Position numbers and translations under genes: made by a program. From contig JANXXV010000254.1 in the NCBI GenBank assembly GCA_025350445.1, positions 1-6,662 on the forward strand: a stretch of 6,662 nucleotides of DNA, in the 5' to 3' direction. The notes beneath the pieces were generated by a model, which saw only the letters and a list, made by a program, of their open reading frames with translations, had not been told where the DNA came from and did no database searches. Each line of letters opens with the position of its first letter. The first letter of the stretch is position 1. This DNA comes from Bryobacteraceae bacterium (GTDB lineage Bacteria; Acidobacteriota; Terriglobia; Bryobacterales; Bryobacteraceae). Below, one piece after another: positions 1 through 5,969 of the stretch.

Positions 1-131
1 CCCAGATTCTTTGTGTCCGGCAAGAACCGCGCATGAAGGTCGTTGGTGTGAAGGATGGTCAGAGCACGCGTCGCCGTCTGCGCGAAGCTCGATGCGGCGA
101 AGAGTAAGACAAGCAGCAACCCGCGGATCAT
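1..131 (-). CDS. exported 5'-nucleotidase/UshA-type metallophosphoesterase, N-terminal part (cut by window edge)
   Basis: This is a short reading frame cut off by the window edge; 43 codons are visible, starting at the ATG at 131-129. Residues 1-17 form a signal peptide (Arg3, then a Leu/Val-rich core, then an AASSFA-type cleavage site before Gln18), so the product is exported to the periplasm or cell surface. Residues 24-36 read LTILHTNDLHARF, the first metal-binding block of the calcineurin-like 5'-nucleotidase/2',3'-cyclic phosphodiesterase family; Asp31 and His33 are the expected di-metal ligands. Members of this family hydrolyse nucleotides or related phosphoesters. The start lies 2 bases after the stop of the upstream ATP-grasp gene and has no Shine-Dalgarno sequence, which suggests translational coupling. 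An in-frame TTG two codons earlier is a weaker alternative start. The missing C-terminal part leaves the exact substrate open: UshA, CpdB and SoxB-like relatives all share this motif. Confidence 0.85.
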   Translation of the reverse strand, partial: MIRGLLLVLLFAASSFAQTATRALTILHTNDLHARFLPDTKNL

Positions 132-133
132 AT

Positions 134-1333
134 TCAATGAGACGGACGGTCCAGCGGCGCAACCGAGGCATGGAAGTCTCGTTGTACGCGCTCGACATAG
201 TCATCCAGCAACGCCTGAACCCGCGCCGGATCGGCGGACTTCACGATGAAACCCACGTGATGTTCTGTGTGCATGCGCCATACGATCTCCGGGTCGGTGT
301 ACGCGGTCGTATCCGGATACTCCTGCCGGGCTAGCGAGATCAGCAAGCCGGCATAGTCCTCCCTGGCAGCGGGGGGTTCATACGGCGCCTTGCCGCCCGC
401 AATCTCAACCTTGGCCCACTCGGTCCACATGTTCACGCCGGTGGCCGCTTCCAGCAGATCGGCGATATGAGCGCCGCCCACCCGCGCCGATGTCTCCAGA
501 AAATACAGCTTCCCGTCGTCGTGGCCGCGAATGAATTCGGTGTGAGAAACCCCGCGCAACAAACCCAGACCTTGCAGCACGCGACGGTTCAACTCGAGCA
601 GGTTCTGCTCCAGCGGCGAGCCTCGCTCCAGCAGTTTCGTAGTGAAGATGCCGCCGTTGTGCGCGACTTCAAGCGGAGGCCTGCCGTATCCGCTGGCCGC
701 GGCGAACAACACATCGCGTTCATACACGATCGAATCCACATGGAAGATATCGCCGGGGACAAAACGCTCTAGCAGGTAGAACGACTGCTCGTCGCCCAAT
801 TCAGCCATCAGCCGCCACAGCTCTTCCGCCGAATGCACTTTCTTGATCCCGATCGCGCCCGCCATGGAACGGGGCTTCAGAACCCACGGCGCAGGTACCC
901 GTTCCAGGAACTCGCGAATCTTCTCGTGGTTTACGATCGAGACGAAGTCCGGAATGCTCAACCCCGCTTCCCTGGCTTTCATCCGCATGGACAGCTTGTC
1001 GCGGAAGTACCGTGTCGTCGTTTCGCCCATGCCCGGAATGCGCAGATGTTCCCGTAGGGTGGCGGCGATCTCCAGATCGAAATCGTCCAATGGCGCCAGC
1101 CGCTCAATGTTGCGCGTCCGCGCCAGGTAGCTTATCGAATGGATGGATTGCAGGGTGTCCCACTTGCGCTCCTTATCGGGCATGTAGAAGATCTCGTCAA
1201 TGCTCTCCAGGGGCCAGTGCGCGGTGTAGCGCAGACTTTCCGAGGTGATCAGAATCACGTCACAGCCCTGCCGCTTGCACTCCCGCAAAAAGTCGTGGCC
1301 TTTCTCGTAGCTAGCGATACACAGAATAGTCAT
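134..1333 (-). CDS. ATP-grasp domain ligase, substrate unknown
   Basis: This 399-residue soluble protein has the three-part layout of ATP-grasp enzymes, which activate a carboxylate as acyl-phosphate and join it to an amine or similar nucleophile. Residues 1-100 are a Rossmann-like preATP-grasp domain (MTILCIASYEKG start). The ATP-binding part shows Lys153 in VLKPR (151-155) followed by the flexible loop SMAGAIGIKK, then Glu189 in LLERFVPGD, where the adenine-contacting hinge is expected. The metal-binding strand follows, with Glu266 in SHTEFI and Glu280 in ETSARVGG (280-287). The usual Asn two residues after this Glu is Ser282 here. The tail (about 325-399) resembles the C-terminal domain of stand-alone ATP-grasp ligases of the carbamoyl-phosphate-synthase-like group. 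No Shine-Dalgarno is seen; TATATT at 1350-1345 is a possible -10 box about 11 bases before the ATG. The gene is followed at 2 bases by the exported phosphoesterase. The family is certain, the substrate is not predictable; a peptide or amino-acid ligase is the general guess. Confidence 0.85.
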   Translation of the reverse strand: MTILCIASYEKGHDFLRECKRQGCDVILITSESLRYTAHWPLESIDEIFYMPDKERKWDTLQSIHSISYLARTRNIERLAPLDDFDLEIAATLREHLRIPGMGETTTRYFRDKLSMRMKAREAGLSIPDFVSIVNHEKIREFLERVPAPWVLKPRSMAGAIGIKKVHSAEELWRLMAELGDEQSFYLLERFVPGDIFHVDSIVYERDVLFAAASGYGRPPLEVAHNGGIFTTKLLERGSPLEQNLLELNRRVLQGLGLLRGVSHTEFIRGHDDGKLYFLETSARVGGAHIADLLEAATGVNMWTEWAKVEIAGGKAPYEPPAAREDYAGLLISLARQEYPDTTAYTDPEIVWRMHTEHHVGFIVKSADPARVQALLDDYVERVQRDFHASVAPLDRPSH

Positions 1334-1379
1334 GCACGATCACTAATATAGTGTCCAACATTTATCGGGACCAGGTTAT

Positions 1380-1431
1380 TGGACCGCGGACTCCCTTGTT
1401 CCGCGGCCAGCCCCCAGGCCGGTCCAGCTAG
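1380..1431 (-). repeat. double-hairpin palindromic element, divergent copy in inverted orientation
   Basis: This GC-rich palindromic segment lies upstream of the ATP-grasp gene. On the plus strand CCGCGGA (1384-1390) pairs with TCCGCGG (1400-1406) around a 9-base loop. CGGCC (1404-1408) can pair with GGCCG (1417-1421), an alternative that shares 1404-1406 with the first stem. The outer ends TGGACCG (1380-1386) and CGGTCCA (1420-1426) are also complementary. Read on the minus strand it begins AGCTGGACC, close to the AGCTTGGACGG and AGCCTAGGACGG ends of the other two elements in this window, and it likewise contains two hairpins. I read it as a degenerate copy facing the element at 1457-1509. 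No function can be assigned; it could alternatively be a structured leader or an attenuator-like element. Confidence 0.5.
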
Positions 1432-1456
1432 TGCACCGTCTTCAAAATAAATAGAC

Positions 1457-1509
1457 AGCCTAGGACGGCGGACCCATGGCCCGCGCCGAGGCCCCGGGCC
1501 TCGGCTTTT
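1457..1509 (+). repeat. double-hairpin palindromic element (strong hairpin followed by TTTT)
   Basis: The element begins AGCCTAGGACGGCGG. A weak first hairpin, CGGACC (1470-1475) against GGCCCG (1478-1483), has one mismatch. The strong second hairpin is GCCGAGGCC (1485-1493), loop CCG, GGCCTCGGC (1497-1505), followed directly by TTTT (1506-1509). It closely matches the element at 5970-6017 in its first 15 bases and in GG-CCGCGCCG between the hairpins, while the second stem differs in sequence but stays fully paired. The T-run would make it an intrinsic terminator for plus-strand transcripts, yet no plus-strand gene lies upstream of it here. For the minus-strand gene ending at 1525 it gives a hairpin without a U-tract. 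A repeat-family interpretation fits better than a plain terminator. Confidence 0.6.
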
Positions 1510-1524
1510 CGGATCATAACTACA

Positions 1525-2040
1525 CTAGTCCTGCTTCCTCTTCCGCACCAGGTGGATGCGCTTCGACTTCGGATCGGCCGGTGCCGCTGCTTCCGGCTCA
1601 CACTTGCGGCGCGCGGTCTGCTCGCGGTCCAGTTCCGCCATCACGCGGTACCAGGCGTCCTCGATCTTGGATTCCTTACGCTGCATGCTTTCAAGCTGCG
1701 CCCCGTGTTCCATGAAGACGAGGGCCAGCGCTTTACCTCCTTCCAGAGGTTTGCGAAACCGGCCCTGTACTTCAACAACGTGTTTATCCAGCGTCTCGGT
1801 TTCCAACCGCCGCGCGCGCTGCAGACGCACATAGTTCCTGGCAATCTCTTCCACCAGGGTGGTTTCCCGCAGGTTCGCGGGCTTCTTCTCGCTCGTCAGC
1901 TCATCTACCAGGGATAGGTACAGCGTCTGATCTTGCAGCGATAGCGGGACGCGGCGCTTCACCACCTCCAACGGCGCCTGCGGCGGCCTCACCTTATGCT
2001 TGCCAGGCGTCTTGTTGGGTCCGTCGCCATCTGTTTTCAT
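1525..2040 (-). CDS. hypothetical basic helical protein, 171 aa
   Basis: I do not recognise a characterised function. The 171-residue product has no signal peptide or membrane segment and is probably cytoplasmic. The N-terminus (1-30) is Pro/Lys/Arg-rich and probably disordered. Residues about 36-145 are strongly helical, and the C-terminus (158-170) is a basic tail, SKRIHLVRKRKQ. The stretch from YLSLVDELTSEKKPANLRET to RLQRARRLETE (41-82) resembles the central helical part of a widespread uncharacterised acidobacterial/proteobacterial family (proteins often starting GPRTxxGKxxSxxNAxKHGL), but that N-terminal signature is absent. The high charge and basic ends would allow nucleic-acid binding; this is inference only. 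The ATG follows the stop of the 253-aa gene by 2 bases (TAGCAATG) with no clear Shine-Dalgarno, so the two are almost certainly one coupled transcription unit. Confidence 0.75.
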   Translation of the reverse strand: MKTDGDGPNKTPGKHKVRPPQAPLEVVKRRVPLSLQDQTLYLSLVDELTSEKKPANLRETTLVEEIARNYVRLQRARRLETETLDKHVVEVQGRFRKPLEGGKALALVFMEHGAQLESMQRKESKIEDAWYRVMAELDREQTARRKCEPEAAAPADPKSKRIHLVRKRKQD

Positions 2041-2042
2041 TG

Positions 2043-2804
2043 CTATTTCTTGCTGACGTCTTCCGGGAACAAGACATATCCCTGAGGAGGAGGGTAAAGA
2101 GTCAACAGTAGCTTTAGCCGCTTACGGAGCAACCGGCTTTGCAACTGCCGTGGGCCCGTCTCCACGTCGATATCACAACAGATACCGTGCAGATAGAGGG
2201 TCAGTGTATCGATAAACGACTGCCGTGCATATTCGCGAAAGAGCTTAGTCTCGCTTCTCAGAATCTGCTGCCGGCGCAACAAACCTTGCTTTAAATGCCA
2301 GCTTTCGTCGTCCACTTCGCCGTGTACGTTTGCGTTCAACTCTTCGCGCACCAACGCGTGATACTGCTTCTGCGCGTCCGCGCCCCAGTGTTCGGCAACC
2401 AGCGCCGCCAGCAGGTGATAGAAGCGATAATGATAGTCCGCCACTTCCTGGTCCTTCAGCGCGAATCCGAAGACCGCTTCCTCTTTCGAGACGAATCGCG
2501 ACGACCACGATACGCGATCCTTACCCGGCTTTTCCAGACAAACCATCTCTCCGGCCTTCTGCGTTCCTTTGTCCAGATAGGGCACCAACAATATCGAAAT
2601 TTTTGGCAAGCACGAAGAGATCGACGGAGGCAGCGCCGCAATGGGTTCTTCCAGATACTCCTTAATATCCTCTTCGGTCAGCGGCAGCGCCGCAAAGTAA
2701 TAGCAGAACGGTTTACTCAGCGGGATCATCTCTCGCCGGTACCGTTCGGCGAACTGGCCGACACTGAGATTTAGGTTGGTTTGAGGGGGCATCGAAACGA
2801 CCAT
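2043..2804 (-). CDS. conserved-looking hypothetical protein, up to 253 aa
   Basis: I do not recognise this family. The product is soluble, mixed helix/strand in the first 115 residues and mainly helical from about 115 to 235, with no signal peptide or membrane span. It has many aromatic residues and histidines (for example DYHYRFYHLL at 123-132) and a paired Cys209-Cys210 in HGICCDID; no catalytic motif is evident. Two starts are possible: the ATG at 2804, and a second ATG at 2792 (residue 5). The extended -10 sequence TGCTAGAAT at 2814-2806 would place transcription initiation downstream of the first ATG, so the second start, giving 249 residues with a very short leader, is more likely if that promoter is real. 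It is the first gene of a two-gene unit with the 171-aa protein and diverges from lpxB across 36 bases, sharing its control region. Confidence 0.75.
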   Translation of the reverse strand: MVVSMPPQTNLNLSVGQFAERYRREMIPLSKPFCYYFAALPLTEEDIKEYLEEPIAALPPSISSCLPKISILLVPYLDKGTQKAGEMVCLEKPGKDRVSWSSRFVSKEEAVFGFALKDQEVADYHYRFYHLLAALVAEHWGADAQKQYHALVREELNANVHGEVDDESWHLKQGLLRRQQILRSETKLFREYARQSFIDTLTLYLHGICCDIDVETGPRQLQSRLLRKRLKLLLTLYPPPQGYVLFPEDVSKK

Positions 2805-2821
2805 AATTCTAGCAGAATTAT
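2803..2821. promoter_or_regulatory. perfect 8+8 palindrome between divergent genes, candidate operator
   Basis: ATAATTCT (2803-2810) and AGAATTAT (2814-2821) are exact reverse complements separated by AGC. The palindrome is AT-rich in a GC-rich neighbourhood and lies in the 36-base gap between the 253-aa gene and lpxB, overlapping the candidate -10 of the minus-strand gene. The size and placement suit a dimeric regulator that could affect both directions. I cannot match it to a known operator. The AT-richness may also simply reflect overlapping promoter elements. Confidence 0.4.
2806..2814 (-). promoter_or_regulatory. candidate extended -10 promoter for the two-gene hypothetical unit
   Basis: On the minus strand the sequence reads TGC TAGAAT, an extended -10 (TGN plus a hexamer matching TATAAT at 5 of 6 positions). 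No convincing -35 lies 16-18 bases upstream, which is tolerable for extended -10 promoters. Initiation about 7 bases downstream would leave roughly 8 bases before the ATG at 2792. The match was found by eye in a short AT-rich stretch, so chance occurrence is possible. Confidence 0.3.
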
Positions 2822-2840
2822 TCCGCTAGACTAAGCGTTA

Positions 2841-4007
2841 GTGTCTCTGAAAATACTGGTCTCCGCTGGAGAAGCCTCCGGCGATCTCTACGCTTCAGAG
2901 ATTGTCGAAGCACTCCGCCGCCTCTCGCCGGGGCTCACATTTTTCGGATGCACCGGCCCCCGCATGCAAAAGGCGGGTGTCAAAACCATTGTTGATGCGG
3001 CCAGTCTATCAGTGGTGGGATTGGTGGAAGTGGTCCGTCACATTCCCCGCATCTATGGAGAATTTCGAAAGATGGTGCATGCCGCGGAGGCCGAGAAACC
3101 CGACCTGGCCATTCTCACCGACAGTCCGGACTTCCATCTTCGTCTCGCAAAAAAGCTGGAAAAGCTCGGTGTGCCCGTGATCTATCTGATCGCGCCGCAG
3201 GTCTGGGCCTGGCGCGAAGGCCGCCTGAGCCAGATGCGCCGATCGCTCAAGCTGCTCCTCTGTATCTTTCCATTTGAGGAGGAATATTTCCGCCGCAACA
3301 AGGTGCAGGCAGCCTATATTGGTCATCCATTGACACGGATTGTGAAGCCAACCCTATCGAAAGAGGACTTTTTCCGGAAACATGGAATCGACCGCAGCCG
3401 TCCTTTAGTTACGATACTTCCCGGAAGCAGAGTCGGCGAGGTGTCACGTCATTTGCCCGCGCTGGTGGATGCAGCGGCGCGCTTGCCGCATGTTACTTCG
3501 CTCTTGGCTGCTCCAGCGGGTTTCTCCGCCAGGGCAGGCCCCTCATTTTTTAGGGAACGAATTGGCGGCGGAGCCATCCAAGTATTGGAAGGCGAGACGT
3601 GGGATGCCATTGCCCACGCCGACGTGGCCTTAGCTGCAAGTGGTACGGTGACAATAGAGGCGGCGTTGCTTGGGACGCCGATGGTTACCTTTTACCGGGT
3701 GGCCGGGCTAAGTTGGTGGATGGGCCGTTTTCTGGTACGGGTGCCCTTCTATTCCATGGTGAATTTGGTGGCTGAGCGGAAAATTGTGCCTGAACTGATG
3801 CAGGATCAAATGACTGGTGCGTCTTTGGCGGAGGCCGTTCTTGGACTCCTTGGGGACCCTTCGGCGCGCAGCCGGATGCGGCAGGATTTGGCCGAAGTGG
3901 CCGATAAGCTTTCTACGCGTGACGATCCAATGGAACGCGCGGCGGTATTAGTGAACGAGCTTTTGAACCACATGGATTTGAACAAGGATAGGGCACATGG
4001 CGGGTAA
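2841..4007 (+). CDS. lpxB: lipid-A-disaccharide synthase
   Basis: LpxB (glycosyltransferase family 19) joins UDP-2,3-diacylglucosamine to lipid X, releasing UDP and forming the beta-1,6-linked lipid A disaccharide at the inner face of the cytoplasmic membrane. The 388-residue length is normal. Family blocks are present in order: GEASGD (10-15), TDSPDF (93-98) with the conserved Asp pair, IAPQVWAWR (117-125), GHPL (161-164), LPGSRVGE (193-200), the UDP-sugar-binding ASGTVTIEAAL (266-276), FYR (284-286), VNLVA (307-311) and VPELMQ (316-321). The GTG at 2841 is the start: an in-frame TAA lies three codons upstream (2832-2834) and the next in-frame ATG (residue 42) would delete GEASGD. No Shine-Dalgarno precedes it, and the leader must be very short if the promoter lies in the 36-base divergent gap. 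It overlaps the next gene by 11 bases. No other lpx gene is in view, so here lpxB is not in the common lpxD-fabZ-lpxA-lpxB arrangement within this window. Confidence 0.97.
   Translation: MSLKILVSAGEASGDLYASEIVEALRRLSPGLTFFGCTGPRMQKAGVKTIVDAASLSVVGLVEVVRHIPRIYGEFRKMVHAAEAEKPDLAILTDSPDFHLRLAKKLEKLGVPVIYLIAPQVWAWREGRLSQMRRSLKLLLCIFPFEEEYFRRNKVQAAYIGHPLTRIVKPTLSKEDFFRKHGIDRSRPLVTILPGSRVGEVSRHLPALVDAAARLPHVTSLLAAPAGFSARAGPSFFRERIGGGAIQVLEGETWDAIAHADVALAASGTVTIEAALLGTPMVTFYRVAGLSWWMGRFLVRVPFYSMVNLVAERKIVPELMQDQMTGASLAEAVLGLLGDPSARSRMRQDLAEVADKLSTRDDPMERAAVLVNELLNHMDLNKDRAHGG
3984..3988 (+). promoter_or_regulatory. ribosome binding site of the M1-like gene inside the end of lpxB
   Basis: AAGGA lies 8 bases before the ATG at 3997, within the last codons of lpxB. 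It is the only clear Shine-Dalgarno sequence I see in the window and supports the ATG at 3997 and translation from the lpxB transcript. Confidence 0.6.
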
Positions 4008-5967
4008 CTCGCGTTTCGCGCTGGCGTCGATTTTAATCGCCGCCGCTTCTCTTTTCCCGGCGGCTGCGCAAGAGCGCAAGTCGCGGATCGATGTTGAACA
4101 CTATGTCATCGAGGCGGAGATCAACCCGCGCACGCAGACGTTGACCGCGACGGTGAAGGTCACCTTTACGCCGTTGGACGATACCTCTTCGGCCTCGTTT
4201 GAACTGAACAACGCGTTGAACGTCTCGAAAGTGGTGGATGAGAGCGGCCGCCAGGTTCCTGCCTCGCGGTCCCAGCAGGATTTCGCCGTGCGCCTCAACT
4301 TCCCTGAGATGCTGCGGAAGGGCAAGGCCAGTTCGGTCACGTTCTCCTACGACGGCCGGCTTACCGGAAATGAAGAGTCTCCGGTGTACGGCATCAAGTT
4401 CGCCGCTATCAAGAGCGACTCGGCCTTCCTGATGTACCCCGCCCGCTGGTTCCCGATCAACGATTACACAACAGACCGGTATACCGCGGATATGAAGATC
4501 CTGGTCCCGGCTGCATTTCGAGTAGTCGCCAGCGGGAACGAAGAAAAACCGGACCGAGCGCCAGACGACAAGATTGCCTATCGCTTTAAGACGACCCAGC
4601 CGTCATTCCCAGGCAGCATCGCCATGGTGCAGGGTCAGCCGGCCAAAGTGTCTTCAGAAGGCGTCACCACCAGCCTCTACTTCCGGGAACAGAAAGACAT
4701 GGCGAATGCCTATGGCGAAGAGATCGGCAAGATCATGGCCTATCTCACCAGCTGCTTCGGTCTTCCGCCGCAAGCCGGGCTCACCGTAGTTGAGACAGAG
4801 AGCGGGACGCCGAACGGATACTCCGCACCGGGAATCATTTTCCTTTCGCCTCGTTCGATTGGAAAGCAGGTGAATGCCCGCCTGCTGTCGAATCAAATCG
4901 CCCGTCAGTGGTGGGGCGCGCTGGTCTCGCCGGCCAGCCGCAATCATCTTTGGCTGCAAAACGGCATGGCGCGCTACGCGGAATTTCTCTACCTGGAACA
5001 CGTGAATGGCGTCGCCGCGCTGGAGGCAGAAGTTCGCGATACCTATGTGGAGGCGCTTACCGTAGACAATATTCCGCTGATTCAGTCGTCGCGGCTTGAG
5101 GACTATTCTCCCGAATATTGGGCCGCCACCGCCGGGAAGGGAGCCGCCGTCCTGCACATGCTTCGCTCCATCATGGGCGACGATAAGTTCGGCCAATTGG
5201 TGAAGATGGTGCCGGACAAGTACAGTTGGAAATCCATCACTACCGAGGATTTCCGCAAAGTGGCCGAACAGGTCTCCGGTCAGAATCTGCAATACTTCTT
5301 CATTCAATGGATTGAATCCAACGGAGCGCCCGAGTTCAAGCTGGAATACACTGTTTTCCGCACGCAGAAAGGTTTCCGCGTGATGGGCAAGATCTCGCAG
5401 GATCTGGATACCTTCCGCATGCCGGTGGATTTGAAGATCGAGACCGAAGGCAATCCCGAAGAGAAGCGCGTTGAGGTTGTGGGTACTTCTTCGGAATTTC
5501 TGGTGGATACTTTCGGTAAGCCGAAGCGCGTCACAATCGACCCAGGCAATCACATGCTGCGGTTCAGCAACCCGGTGCGGGTCGCCGTGGCGATTCGCAA
5601 GGGCGAGCAGTTCGCCGAAGTCGGAGAGTACACTGAGGCGCTGAAGGAATACCAGAAGGCGTTGGATGTCACCCGCGGTAGCTCACTGGCACATTACCGC
5701 GTGGCACAGGTGTTCATGTTGCAGAACAACTACCAATCGGCTGCCAACGAGTTCCGCGAAGCGCTGAACGGCGATCTGGATCCGAAGTGGACCGAGGTCT
5801 GGGCTCATATCAATCTGGGGCAGATCTTCGACGTCACCGGCCAGCGCGAACGCGCGGTGAATGAATACCAACTGGCCACGCGAACCAAGGACAATACCCA
5901 GAACGCTCAGGAAGAGGCGGCGAAGTACATGAAGAAGCCTTTCGAGCGGCAGCGGCCGAAAGAATAG
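3997..5967 (+). CDS. exported M1-peptidase-like protein with degenerate zinc site and C-terminal TPR repeats (predicted pseudopeptidase)
   Basis: The 656-residue product starts with a signal peptide (1-24, ending PAAA before Gln25), so it is exported. Residues about 30-220 match the N-terminal beta domain of M1 metallopeptidases. Residues about 225-440 match the thermolysin-like domain, and about 445-525 form a beta domain ending TIDPGNHML. Three TPR-like helix pairs follow (about 527-640, e.g. GEYTEALKEYQKAL and NNYQSAANEFREAL).

The active-site strand aligns without gaps to M1 enzymes, but HEXXH is N299-Q-I-A-R303 before a retained QWWG, and the third zinc ligand, expected in WLNEG 19 residues after the last His, is Asn322 in WLQNG. 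The proton-donor Tyr of the YxKG motif is Ala379 in AGKG. A GxMEN exopeptidase motif is not recognisable (region 270-284). KSITTEDF (412-419) is retained as in LTA4H/APN relatives. Loss of every catalytic residue in an open frame points to a binding or scaffold role in the periplasm rather than proteolysis; the partner is unknown. It is translated from the lpxB transcript, with an 11-base overlap. Confidence 0.9.
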   Translation: MAGNSRFALASILIAAASLFPAAAQERKSRIDVEHYVIEAEINPRTQTLTATVKVTFTPLDDTSSASFELNNALNVSKVVDESGRQVPASRSQQDFAVRLNFPEMLRKGKASSVTFSYDGRLTGNEESPVYGIKFAAIKSDSAFLMYPARWFPINDYTTDRYTADMKILVPAAFRVVASGNEEKPDRAPDDKIAYRFKTTQPSFPGSIAMVQGQPAKVSSEGVTTSLYFREQKDMANAYGEEIGKIMAYLTSCFGLPPQAGLTVVETESGTPNGYSAPGIIFLSPRSIGKQVNARLLSNQIARQWWGALVSPASRNHLWLQNGMARYAEFLYLEHVNGVAALEAEVRDTYVEALTVDNIPLIQSSRLEDYSPEYWAATAGKGAAVLHMLRSIMGDDKFGQLVKMVPDKYSWKSITTEDFRKVAEQVSGQNLQYFFIQWIESNGAPEFKLEYTVFRTQKGFRVMGKISQDLDTFRMPVDLKIETEGNPEEKRVEVVGTSSEFLVDTFGKPKRVTIDPGNHMLRFSNPVRVAVAIRKGEQFAEVGEYTEALKEYQKALDVTRGSSLAHYRVAQVFMLQNNYQSAANEFREALNGDLDPKWTEVWAHINLGQIFDVTGQRERAVNEYQLATRTKDNTQNAQEEAAKYMKKPFERQRPKE

Positions 5968-5969
5968 TC

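Noticed and set aside
11..334. 107-codon plus-strand open frame at the left edge
   Set aside because: It overlaps antisense the phosphoesterase start and the ATP-grasp end, both supported by family motifs; its Arg-rich product shows none.
2629..2695. 13-base direct repeat GGCAGCGCCGCAA at 2629-2641 and 2683-2695
   Set aside because: Both copies are in the same reading frame and encode the same short stretch, AALP, in the 253-aa protein; two copies 54 bases apart are best explained by protein composition.
2295..2774. 159-codon plus-strand open frame opposite the 253-aa gene
   Set aside because: The product is Arg/Gln/Phe-rich with no recognisable motif; the minus-strand gene has better amino-acid composition and a coupled neighbour.
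4654..5553. 299-codon open frame on the minus strand opposite the M1-like gene
   Set aside because: It lies wholly antisense to a gene with clear domain matches, and its translation has the His/Arg/Leu-rich, motif-free character of a mirror frame in GC-rich DNA.
3997..5967. Active M1 aminopeptidase
   Set aside because: Overall similarity would give this automatic annotation, but the zinc ligands, general-base Glu and catalytic Tyr are all absent at the aligned positions.
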